From positions 1-7,578 of the forward strand of contig JBJXGF010000184.1 in assembly GCA_046153015.1 (NCBI GenBank): 7,578 bases of DNA. The letters run 5' to 3'. This DNA is from JBJXGF01 sp046153015 (lineage in GTDB: Bacteria > Actinomycetota > Acidimicrobiia > Acidimicrobiales > CAIXPF01). Position numbers and translations under genes: made by a program. The notes under the pieces were generated by a model that did not search any database, had not been told where the DNA came from, and saw only the letters and a program-made list of their open reading frames with translations. Shown in pieces: positions 1 through 5,309 of the stretch. Each line of letters begins with the position of its first letter. Position 1 is the stretch's first letter.

Positions 1-1
1 G

Positions 2-166
2 GCGCCCGTCGCTGGCCAGGATGCGGTAGACCAGGCGCGCGCCGCTCGGCAGGCGCCCCAGGGTGCCGTCGAGCACCACGGGACTGCCGACCACGCTCTC
101 GGGGGCCGGGCTGGTGATGCGGATGGCCTGAGGTCTGGCGACGAACAGCTCGCGTGCGGCCAGGCC
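2..166 (-). pseudogene. Ig-like (Gmad2-like) domain protein, fragment lacking a start
   Basis: Read on the minus strand from about 166 down to the window edge, this frame gives a coherent peptide containing RPQAIRITSPAPESVVGSP, then VVLDGTLGRLPSGARLVYRI and ASDGR. The pattern I-x-I-T-S-P-x-P...V-x-S-P-V-x-L-x-G...Y-x-I-x-x-x-x-G resembles the beta-sandwich Gmad2 or bacterial Ig-like domains of secreted or lipid-anchored envelope proteins. Third codon positions from 131 down to 2 are almost all G or C, while the opposite frame here uses several A/T-ending codons (gct, gat, gta, act), so the minus strand is the coding one. The frame runs off the window at its C-terminal side. Going upstream it stays open but has no ATG, GTG or TTG before it enters the ccmG region, and no signal peptide or lipobox is visible. 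I read it as a gene fragment truncated near 131-166. The family assignment is tentative. Confidence 0.4.
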
Positions 167-652
167 CTGCTCGCCGCCCGCCTCGGCGCGCCCGACCCCG
201 CCGACGCCGACCCTCTCGCCGGCCGCCTCGCGCCGTCGCTCACCGGGCGCACGCTCACCGGCGACGCCTTCGACCTCGACACGCTGCGGGGCCGTTGGGT
301 GGTGGTGAACTTCTGGGCGAGCTGGTGCCCGCCGTGCTGGCGGGAGCACCCGGAGCTGGTGGAGTTCGAGCGCCGCCACCAGGCCGCCGGCGACGCCCGG
401 GTGGTGGGCGTGGTCTTCAACGACGACCCCGCTGCGGCCCGGGCGTTCATGGCCGAGCGGGGCGGGGGCTGGCCGGTGGTGCTCGACGAGGACGGCAGCC
501 GCTCGGTGGCCTACGCGGTGACCAAGGCCCCCGAGACGATCCTGGTCGCGCCGAGCGGGGTGGTGGTCGCCAAGCACAAGGGCGAGGTGAGCGCCGACCT
601 GCTCGACCGGCTCATCGCCGACGTGTCCCGACGCGCGGAGGCCGGCTCGTGA
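167..652 (+). CDS. ccmG: CcmG/DsbE-like thiol:disulfide oxidoreductase, 5'-truncated
   Basis: This is a thioredoxin-fold protein of the CcmG/DsbE/TlpA family, which in System I cytochrome c maturation keeps apocytochrome haem-binding cysteines reduced on the outer face of the membrane. Seen directly: the lead-in LAPSLTGRTLTGDAFDL, the strand VVVNFWASW, the catalytic WCPPC motif at 323-337, and later KAPETILVAPSG, which carries the cis-proline typical of the family. The stop overlaps the ccmH start (GTGA, 649-652). The N-terminus is abnormal. The residues LLAARLGAPDP at 167-199 look like the end of a signal-anchor helix, but the helix itself is missing. The frame is open back to position 2 with no ATG, GTG or TTG before GTG 299, which falls inside the thioredoxin core only eight codons before WCPPC. 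The usable gene therefore lacks its start and membrane anchor. I placed the left edge where family-like sequence begins. Function is confident; intactness is doubtful. Confidence 0.8.
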   Translation: MLAARLGAPDPADADPLAGRLAPSLTGRTLTGDAFDLDTLRGRWVVVNFWASWCPPCWREHPELVEFERRHQAAGDARVVGVVFNDDPAAARAFMAERGGGWPVVLDEDGSRSVAYAVTKAPETILVAPSGVVVAKHKGEVSADLLDRLIADVSRRAEAGS

Positions 653-1143
653 CCTCGCGGCGCCGGGCCGGCGCCTGGCGGACCGGCTCGTGGCCGGTGA
701 TGGCGGTGGTGCTCGTCGCCGCGCTCGTGATCGGCGCCCGGGGGGACGGCTCGCCGGCCACGGCCGAGGCCCGGGTGCAGCGCCTCGCCAAGTCCCTCGC
801 CTGCCCGGAGTGCGCCGGGCAGTCGGTGGCGGAGTCCAACGCCCCGGTCGCCCAGGCCATCCGGGCCGAGATCGGCCGCGAGGTGGCCGCCGGGCGCAGC
901 GACGGTCAGATCAAGGCGTTGCTGCTCGACAAGTACGGTCAGCGGGTGCTGCTCGCGCCGAGCGGGCGGGGCCTCGTGGGGCTGGTGTGGGCCCTGCCCG
1001 CCGCCGCGCTCGTGGCCGGCCTCGCCGGCCTCGCCGCAGTGTTCCTGCGGTGGCGGCGCTGGGCGGGCGCCGACCGCACCCCGAGCCCCGCCGACCGGGC
1101 GTTGGTGGCCGCCCGCCTGGAGGAGGAGGGCCCGCCGCGGTGA
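649..1143 (+). CDS. ccmH: Cytochrome c maturation protein CcmH
   Basis: CcmH/CycL is a membrane-anchored thiol-redox subunit of System I that works with CcmG and the haem ligase CcmF/CcmI on apocytochrome c. The 164-aa product has a short basic N-terminus, a membrane segment at about residues 16-30, the redox motif C52-P-E-C55, and the helical stretch GQSVAESNAPVA followed by IRAEI and DKYGQRVLL, matching the family pattern (Q-S-(I/V)-A-x-S-N-A ... YG-x-x-V-L). A second membrane segment at about 110-134 is followed by a short cytoplasmic tail. The usual LRCxxCQ motif is degenerate here: the arginine before the first cysteine and the glutamine after the second are both alanine (LACPECAGQS). 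The GTG start at 649 overlaps the ccmG stop by 4 bp, and the stop at 1141-1143 overlaps the next start in the same way, which indicates a translationally coupled operon. Much longer frames upstream of 649 are GC-rich shadows of ccmG. Confidence 0.88.
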   Translation: MTSRRRAGAWRTGSWPVMAVVLVAALVIGARGDGSPATAEARVQRLAKSLACPECAGQSVAESNAPVAQAIRAEIGREVAAGRSDGQIKALLLDKYGQRVLLAPSGRGLVGLVWALPAAALVAGLAGLAAVFLRWRRWAGADRTPSPADRALVAARLEEEGPPR

Positions 1144-1961
1144 ACGCCGTGCTCGGCCCCGACCGGCGGACCGCGTTGGAGGAGGAGCGGGACTTCCTGC
1201 TGCGTTCGTTGCGCGACCTCGAAGCCGAACGAGCCGCCGGCGACGTGGACGAGGCCGACTACCTGGCCCTGAAGGACGGCTACGTCGCCCGCGCCGCCGA
1301 TGTGCTGCGCGAGCTCGAGCCGAGCGGCCCGGAACCGATGGGCGCCGTCCCCGCCGCCTCGACCTCGGCCCCGACCGGCGCCGGCCGCGTTCGCCGCTGG
1401 GCTGCGGCGGCCGGCGTGGCCGTCTTCGCCGTGGCCGCCGGCCTGGCGCTCGCCCGCGCCGTCGGCGATCGCACCGAGGGCGACGTGGCCACCGGCGACG
1501 TGCGGGAGAGCCTGCGGACCCGGCTCTTCGAGTGTCGCCAGCTCCTCGGCCCCGAGAGGCTGCTCGACGCGATCAAGTGCTACGACGCGGTGCTGGCCGA
1601 GCAGCCCGGCAACCCCGAGGCGCTCACCTACCGCGGCTGGCTGCTGGTGCTCACCGGCCTGCCGGAGCTGGCCTCCCGCGGGGAGCAGTCGATCGACCAG
1701 GCCATCGCCGCCGACGCCTCCTACCCCGACGCCCGGGCGTTCAAGGCCATCGTGCTCAGCCGCAGCGGCCGCCTCGACGCCGCCCGCGCCGAGCTTGCCG
1801 CGCTCGACGCCCTGCGCCCGCCCCAGGAGATCTTGGACGTGGTCGAGCAGATGGGCCTACGCCAGCGGCTGAGCGAAGCGAGGCCGTACGCCCGTGCGAG
1901 CGCCAGCGAGCCGGGCGTGGATGGGGTCTGGGGGCGCAGCCTCCAGAATATGCGCGGCTGA
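1140..1961 (+). CDS. CcmI/CycH-like TPR cytochrome c biogenesis protein with repeat-derived tail
   Basis: This is the third gene of the ccm operon, 273 aa from GTG 1140 (a GTGA overlap with ccmH). Residues 14-60 are a charged helical region of the type FLLRSLRDLEAERAAGDVDE. Such helices precede the membrane segment in CcmI/CycH-like proteins and in SHOCT-like zinc-ribbon-free relatives. A membrane helix follows at about 87-107. Residues about 125-225 are helical repeats of TPR type (ECRQLLG, IKCYDAVLAEQPGNPEAL, YRGWLLV, FKAIVLSRSGRLDAARAEL). In the family these TPRs hold the apocytochrome C-terminus and present it to the CcmF ligase. The natural protein appears to end near residue 243. Residues 244-273 are encoded by the 47-bp repeat at 1867, a hairpin, and the start of the second repeat copy, whose TGA is the stop. 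That tail is low in family character and probably not functional, or it results from lost termination. Confidence 0.8.
   Translation: MNAVLGPDRRTALEEERDFLLRSLRDLEAERAAGDVDEADYLALKDGYVARAADVLRELEPSGPEPMGAVPAASTSAPTGAGRVRRWAAAAGVAVFAVAAGLALARAVGDRTEGDVATGDVRESLRTRLFECRQLLGPERLLDAIKCYDAVLAEQPGNPEALTYRGWLLVLTGLPELASRGEQSIDQAIAADASYPDARAFKAIVLSRSGRLDAARAELAALDALRPPQEILDVVEQMGLRQRLSEARPYARASASEPGVDGVWGRSLQNMRG
1867..1913 (+). repeat. 47-bp direct repeat, copy 1
   Basis: This copy runs from GGCTGAGCGAAGCGA to GCGAGCGCCAGCGAGCCG. It matches the copy at 1956-2002 at 43 of 47 positions without gaps; the four differences lie in the centre. It falls inside the reading frame of the ccmI-like gene, where it encodes SEARPYARASASEP. 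The TGA within its first 9 bases (1870-1872) is out of frame here, so translation passes through. It resembles the short GC-rich intergenic repeats found at gene ends in high-GC genomes; that class assignment is inference. Confidence 0.85.
1927..1947 (+). terminator. Perfectly closed stem-loop between the repeat copies
   Basis: The sequence TCTGGGGGC, loop GCA, GCCTCCAGA forms a 9-bp stem, with one G-U pair in RNA, closed by a 3-nt loop and followed by AATAT. The shape suits a terminator or a structured intergenic RNA element, although the T-tract is poor. It lies inside the last codons of the ccmI-like gene. This supports the view that the 3' end of that reading frame is really former intergenic sequence. 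Confidence 0.4.
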
Positions 1962-2002
1962 GCGAAGCGAAGCCACACGCACGTGCGAGCGCCAGCGAGC
2001 CG
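1956..2002 (+). repeat. 47-bp direct repeat, copy 2
   Basis: This second copy starts 89 bp after the first and differs from it at four central positions (AAGCCACACGCACG against AGGCCGTACGCCCG). Its leading GGCTGAGCG contains the in-frame TGA at 1959-1961 that ends the ccmI-like gene. Its centre contains the 10-bp palindrome CGCACGTGCG at 1978-1987. It occupies nearly all of the gap between the two convergent genes. Confidence 0.85.
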
Positions 2003-2011
2003 CGCTCAGCC
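1956..2011. terminator. Inverted 9-mers bounding the convergent gap; possible bidirectional terminator
   Basis: GGCTGAGCG at 1956-1964 is the exact reverse complement of CGCTCAGCC at 2003-2011, giving 9-bp arms around a 38-nt loop that itself contains a palindrome (1978-1987). The structure sits exactly between two converging reading frames and could terminate transcription in both directions. There is no U-tract on either side, so terminator function is inferred from position and symmetry only. Confidence 0.35.
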
Positions 2012-2581
2012 CATCCCCGCCAGCCACTCCTTCACGGCGGCGACGATCTGCGCCAGGTCGCCCACCCGGCCGAGGTCGTGGCGGCCGCCCTCCACCCAGC
2101 GGGTCGTGACCGGCCCCGGCACGAGCGCACACGCCGCCTCGAGCTCGGCCGGCGAGCCGAACGGATCGCGGTCACCCGACACGAACAGGCACGGGCAGCG
2201 CAGCGCGGCGAGGTGATCGGTGCGGAGCTTCTCCGGCTTGCCCGGCGGGTGCAGCGGATAGCTGATCAGCACCAGCCCCGCGGCGGGGAGCCCCTCGGCC
2301 ACCGCCATGGAGCACATGCGCCCGCCCATCGAGCGCCCGCCGAGGGCCAGGCCCGCGGGGTCGCACCCCAGCTCCGCGGCGAAGGCCTCCGCCTCCTCCC
2401 GCACGGCCCGCAGCAGCACCGGCGCCCGGTCCGGCGCCCGCCGCCCGGCCTTGCGGTACGGGAAGTCCATGCGCCGCACCGGCAGCGGGGCCAGCGCGTC
2501 CTCCAGCGCCACGAGCGTGGGCGAGCTCCGGTCGCTGCCCGCCCCCGGGGCCAGCAGCACGCCTTGCACGATCGTCATCAT
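2006..2581 (-). CDS. KANL3/Tex30-type alpha/beta hydrolase
   Basis: The 191-aa protein is a small cytoplasmic alpha/beta-hydrolase of the KANL3/Tex30-like (dienelactone-hydrolase-related) family. It has the early strand GVLLAPGAGSDRSSP with the oxyanion-type APGAG turn, the DFPY motif at 39-42, the nucleophile elbow GGRSMGG with Ser84, the family signature SYPLHPPGKP at 107-116, an acid in SGDRDPFG (probably Asp139) and the catalytic His168 in GGRHDL. The triad is complete, so it should be active, but the substrate cannot be read from sequence. The first ATG (2581) overlaps the stop of the upstream J-domain gene as ATGA. The second ATG (2578) is equally possible, and GGAGG lies directly before the first. 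No lipoprotein or secretion signal is present. Its stop TGA lies within the inverted 9-mer at 2003-2011. The longer reading frame reaching to 2857 is a shadow of the neighbouring gene. Confidence 0.85.
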   Translation of the reverse strand: MMTIVQGVLLAPGAGSDRSSPTLVALEDALAPLPVRRMDFPYRKAGRRAPDRAPVLLRAVREEAEAFAAELGCDPAGLALGGRSMGGRMCSMAVAEGLPAAGLVLISYPLHPPGKPEKLRTDHLAALRCPCLFVSGDRDPFGSPAELEAACALVPGPVTTRWVEGGRHDLGRVGDLAQIVAAVKEWLAGMG

Positions 2582-3288
2582 CCTCCGAGCAGGATTCGTT
2601 TGGCCTCGGTGATCGCCGCGATCCGGTCGGCTGCGTCGGCGACCTCGCCGCCCGAGTCGGGATGCGCTTCGCGCAGCGCCCGCCGGAAGCGCCGCTGGAT
2701 CTCGCTGCGGGTGGGTTTGCGCCGCCCGATGCGTTCGAAGCCCAGCACCTCCAACGCCCACTCCACCGGGTCCTCGTAGGCCGCCGTGGCCCAGGACTGC
2801 ACGCCGGTGCGCCCCGCCAGGTGGGCCACGAGCTGCGGGCCGACCGGGCCCCGCCACGCCAGCGCCTTGCGCACGGCCCCGATCGCGGCCCGCCGGCCCG
2901 CCGGACCCAGCCGACCCGCGGCGTAGACCGCGCCGAGGATCTGCACCGCCGCCGAGCCCTGGCTCGCCCCGAAGTCGAAGATGACCGCGCTGGCCTCGCG
3001 CACCAGGCGGTGCTCGGTGCGCAGGAGCCCGACCCGGTCGCGTTGGAGCCGGTGGCGCACCCTGGGCTGCACGATCCGCACGCCGAGCTCGAGCTGGGTC
3101 AACAGCAGCGACACGTCGTCGACCAGCTCCCCGTCGAGCTCGTCGAGATGGCGGGCGACGATGCCTCCCACCAGGATCGAGCCCGGCCCCGGCGCCGGGT
3201 CGGTGGGCAGGCGGGCCTGCCCGAGAGCCAGCCGGCGGGTCGGCGCGATCGGCCGCGAGTGGAAGATCTCGAGCGAGGCCAGGATCAC
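2578..3288 (-). CDS. Protein with uncharacterised N-terminal domain and C-terminal J domain
   Basis: The 236-aa product has a J domain at about residues 174-236. Helix I is around PVEWALEVLGF, a basic helix II is TRSEIQRRFRRALREA, the invariant HPD is at 209-211, and helix III is AADRIAAITEAKRIL. J domains stimulate the ATPase of Hsp70 (DnaK), so this is probably a DnaK co-chaperone for a particular client. The Gly/Phe region, zinc fingers and substrate-binding domains of DnaJ are absent. Residues 1-170 (starting VILASLEIFHSRPIAPTRR) are a domain I cannot name; it has a conserved look, is mostly helical by composition, and has no membrane segment. The start is GTG 3288, chosen because a TATCTT box ends 6 nt upstream, which fits a leaderless transcript, and because coding character stops there. 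The gene ends inside the ATGA that starts the hydrolase, so the two are translationally coupled. Confidence 0.8.
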   Translation of the reverse strand: MILASLEIFHSRPIAPTRRLALGQARLPTDPAPGPGSILVGGIVARHLDELDGELVDDVSLLLTQLELGVRIVQPRVRHRLQRDRVGLLRTEHRLVREASAVIFDFGASQGSAAVQILGAVYAAGRLGPAGRRAAIGAVRKALAWRGPVGPQLVAHLAGRTGVQSWATAAYEDPVEWALEVLGFERIGRRKPTRSEIQRRFRRALREAHPDSGGEVADAADRIAAITEAKRILLGG

Positions 3289-3294
3289 ACGCCG

Positions 3295-3300
3295 AAGATA
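3295..3300 (-). promoter_or_regulatory. -10 box TATCTT, putative leaderless promoter of the J-domain gene
   Basis: On the minus strand TATCTT matches the actinobacterial TANNNT -10 consensus. It is separated by 6 nt (CGGCGT) from the GTG start at 3288, so transcription would begin at or one base from the start codon. No Shine-Dalgarno sequence is present there and no -35 match is evident. The arrangement parallels the one before glpX. Confidence 0.5.
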
Positions 3301-3359
3301 ACGGGCCCCGGCCGACCCGCCGGACGTGGGGTCCGAGCGGCCCAGCCCCCAGCGGCGAC

Positions 3360-4070
3360 CTAGACGAGCGGGCGGAGGCGGTCGCGCAGCGCCGCCGCGC
3401 CGGCCTGGACCTCGGCGTCCTCCGAGTCGGCCGCCTCGAGCAGCGCCTTCACCTCGCCGGAGTCGGCGGCCAGCGCGGCCCACGACGGCTGGTCGAAGCC
3501 GAACGGCGTGGCCATGGCCGCCACCTCGTCGGCCGCCTCGGCCAACGCGATCACCGCCGCGGAGTCCCGGGAATCCCGGGCCAGGCGATCGGCCGCCACG
3601 AAGAGCCGCGTGAGCAGGTTCTGCACCGCCAACGGGTCGGCGTCGGCTTCGTCGTCCTCGCCGAGATCGAGCTCGTCGAAGACGGCGTCGACCGCCTCCT
3701 CGTCGTCGGCGTACACGAGAAGGTCGCCGAAGCTGTCGAACTCGTAGACGACGCCGGCCTCGTCGAGGGCGGCCGCCACCTTCTCCTGGTCCTCGAAGCC
3801 CCAGGCGGCCACCTCGTAGGCCACCTTGTCCCGGTCGGGGTCGAGGCTGGTGCGCTCGGCCGACAGCACGTGCTCGAGCACCGCCTCCGCGCCGGCCCGA
3901 TGGGGGCTCGGCACCACCAGCGTGCCCCCCTCCCACGTGTGGGGCAGCTCCTCGCTCACCAGCAGCGAGCGGGCCATGATGCGGGCCTCGAGCGCCCAGG
4001 CGTGCAGTGGGTAGGCGACGAACTCGCCCCGCTCGAGCGCGTCGAACCGGTCCTCGTCGGCGTCGCTCAT
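3360..4070 (-). CDS. Acidic protein with a duplicated ~50-aa module, function unknown
   Basis: I do not recognise a named family. The 236-aa product is rich in Asp and Glu, with no membrane segment or signal peptide, so it is probably cytoplasmic. It contains two related modules. Residues 20-68 run from YPLHAW to AEAVLEHV, and residues 85-134 run from YEVAAW to AVDAVFDEL. Each follows the same plan: Y-x-(L/V)-x-A-W, a helix, a short V-x-(Y/H)-x-(F/W) strand, a (T/D)-L-(L/V)-V strand and a terminal helix. This suggests a duplicated small alpha/beta fold. An acidic linker (LGEDDEADADP) at 136-146 leads to an all-helical C-terminal third. The start at 4070 (MSDADEDRFD) was chosen because GGAGG lies just upstream; an ATG at 4079 would add three residues. 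It is transcribed divergently from glpX and lies 71 nt before the J-domain gene on the same strand. Confidence 0.75.
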   Translation of the reverse strand: MSDADEDRFDALERGEFVAYPLHAWALEARIMARSLLVSEELPHTWEGGTLVVPSPHRAGAEAVLEHVLSAERTSLDPDRDKVAYEVAAWGFEDQEKVAAALDEAGVVYEFDSFGDLLVYADDEEAVDAVFDELDLGEDDEADADPLAVQNLLTRLFVAADRLARDSRDSAAVIALAEAADEVAAMATPFGFDQPSWAALAADSGEVKALLEAADSEDAEVQAGAAALRDRLRPLV

Positions 4071-4212
4071 GGCCTCCATGATCGCACGGGAGGGGCCGCC
4101 GCGGGCGTCTCCCCCAGCCCGGCTGGCGCGCGTTGGGCGCCTGAACCGGTCCGGCCCGCGGTCGGGGGAGGGCCGGCGGGGAGCTCGGCGGTGCGGGGGT
4201 ACATTCTGGGGC
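4071..4212. promoter_or_regulatory. Divergent intergenic region between the acidic protein gene and glpX
   Basis: These 142 bp separate two divergent start codons, so they should contain both promoters. On the plus side a -10 box is visible next to glpX. On the minus side I found no TANNNT box close to the start; only GGAGG precedes ATG 4070. The central part is GC-rich and contains the palindrome ACCGGT. No clear operator or riboswitch structure is seen. Confidence 0.4.
4200..4205 (+). promoter_or_regulatory. -10 box TACATT, putative leaderless promoter of glpX
   Basis: TACATT fits the TANNNT -10 consensus and ends 7 nt before the ATG at 4213, so the first transcribed base would be at or very near the A of the ATG. 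The intervening bases CTGGGGC contain no good Shine-Dalgarno, and the preceding 30 bases have no TTGACA-like -35 element. Both facts are compatible with a leaderless actinobacterial promoter. Confidence 0.55.
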
Positions 4213-5202
4213 ATGAACGCGCCCGGTAAGCAGGTTCCCGACCGCAACATGGCCATGGAGCTCGTGAGGGTCACCGAGGCCGCCGCCCTCGCCGCCGCCC
4301 TCTGGATGGGCCGGGGCGACAAGAACGGCGCCGACGGCGCGGCGGTCGAGGCCATGAGGCTCGTGCTGGGCACGGTGCCGATGGACGGGGTGGTGGTGAT
4401 CGGCGAGGGGGAGAAGGACGAAGCGCCGATGCTCTACAACGGCGAGCGCATCGGCGACGGCACCCCGCCGGCGTGCGACATCGCGGTCGACCCGATCGAC
4501 GGGACCACCCTCACCTCGCTCGGGCGGGGCAACGCCCTGTCGGTGATCGCGGTGAGCGAGCGGGGCTCGATGTTCAACCCGGGTCCGTGCGTCTACATGG
4601 AGAAGATCGCGGTGGGCCCCGAGGCCCGCGGCGCGATCGACCTCGCCCGGAGCCCCACCGAGAACCTCGAGGCGGTCGCCCGGGCGAAGGGCCTGCCGGT
4701 CCGGGAGGTCACCGCGGTGATCCTCGACCGGGACCGCCACGCCGAGCTCATCGCCGAGGTGCGAGCCGCGGGGGCGCGGGTGCGGCTCATCCCCGACGGC
4801 GACGTCGCCGGCGCCCTGTCCACCGCCTGGCCCGACTCCGGCGCCGACATCCTCTTCGGCGTGGGCGGCACCCCCGAGGGCGTGATCTCCGCGGCGGCGC
4901 TCAAGTGCATGGGCGGCGAGCTGCAGGGCCGGCTCTGGCCCCGCGACGACGCCGAGCGGGCGGCGGCGGTGGCGGCCGGCTACGACCTCGACCGGATCCT
5001 CGGCACCGACGATCTCGTCGCCGGGGACAACTGCTTCTTCGCCGCCACCGGCGTGACCGACGGCGAGTTCCTGCGCGGCGTGCACTACTCGGCCCGGGGC
5101 GCCACCACCCAATCGCTGGTCATGCGGTCCCGCTCGGGCACCGTCCGGCTCATCAACGCCACCCATCAGCTGGCCAAGATCGAGCCGTTCTCGTCGCTGT
5201 AG
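4213..5202 (+). CDS. glpX: Class II fructose-1,6-bisphosphatase GlpX
   Basis: GlpX removes the 1-phosphate of fructose 1,6-bisphosphate to give fructose 6-phosphate, the gluconeogenic counter-step to phosphofructokinase, in the cytoplasm with Mg2+ or Mn2+. At 329 aa it matches the usual length (about 320-340). Family blocks are all present: RNMAMELVRVTEAAALAAA at 11-29, GRGDKNGADGAAVEAM at 33-48 (metal aspartate), IGEGEKDEAPML at 63-74, the DPIDGTT metal and catalytic motif at 93-99, DRDRH at 172-176, IPDGDV at 194-199, and GGTPEGV at 218-224 with the metal-binding Glu222. ATG 4213 was chosen because a -10 box lies just before it and family similarity starts immediately after; frames extending to 4069 have no coding support. 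The next gene on this strand is 311 bp away, so glpX looks monocistronic. Confidence 0.95.
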   Translation: MNAPGKQVPDRNMAMELVRVTEAAALAAALWMGRGDKNGADGAAVEAMRLVLGTVPMDGVVVIGEGEKDEAPMLYNGERIGDGTPPACDIAVDPIDGTTLTSLGRGNALSVIAVSERGSMFNPGPCVYMEKIAVGPEARGAIDLARSPTENLEAVARAKGLPVREVTAVILDRDRHAELIAEVRAAGARVRLIPDGDVAGALSTAWPDSGADILFGVGGTPEGVISAAALKCMGGELQGRLWPRDDAERAAAVAAGYDLDRILGTDDLVAGDNCFFAATGVTDGEFLRGVHYSARGATTQSLVMRSRSGTVRLINATHQLAKIEPFSSL

Positions 5203-5309
5203 CCGAGCTGAACCCCGCACGAGCACCTGGTTTGGCGCCGCCTCCACCCGATCAATAGTGCGAAAAGGCAGGCGATGATCCGCGCTGAATTGCCCGGAAT
5301 GGGTGGTCG

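Noticed and set aside
154..648. The long plus-strand frame starting at GTG 154 as an N-terminal extension of CcmH
   Set aside because: Before 649 it is almost entirely Arg, Pro, Gly and Ala and is out of frame with the clear CcmG sequence; CcmH normally starts just before its first membrane helix, which matches GTG 649.
690..1139. Extension of the CcmI-like protein upstream to ATG 690
   Set aside because: This part is the out-of-frame reading of ccmH. The GTG at 1140 overlapping the ccmH stop by GTGA is the natural start.
1867..2002. The two repeat copies as a minimal CRISPR array
   Set aside because: There are only two imperfect copies, the 42-bp intervening sequence is itself a hairpin, and no cas genes are present.
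1867..2011. The repeat pair as ends of an insertion sequence or integron site
   Set aside because: No transposase or integrase frame, no target-site duplication and no terminal inverted repeats of IS type are visible.
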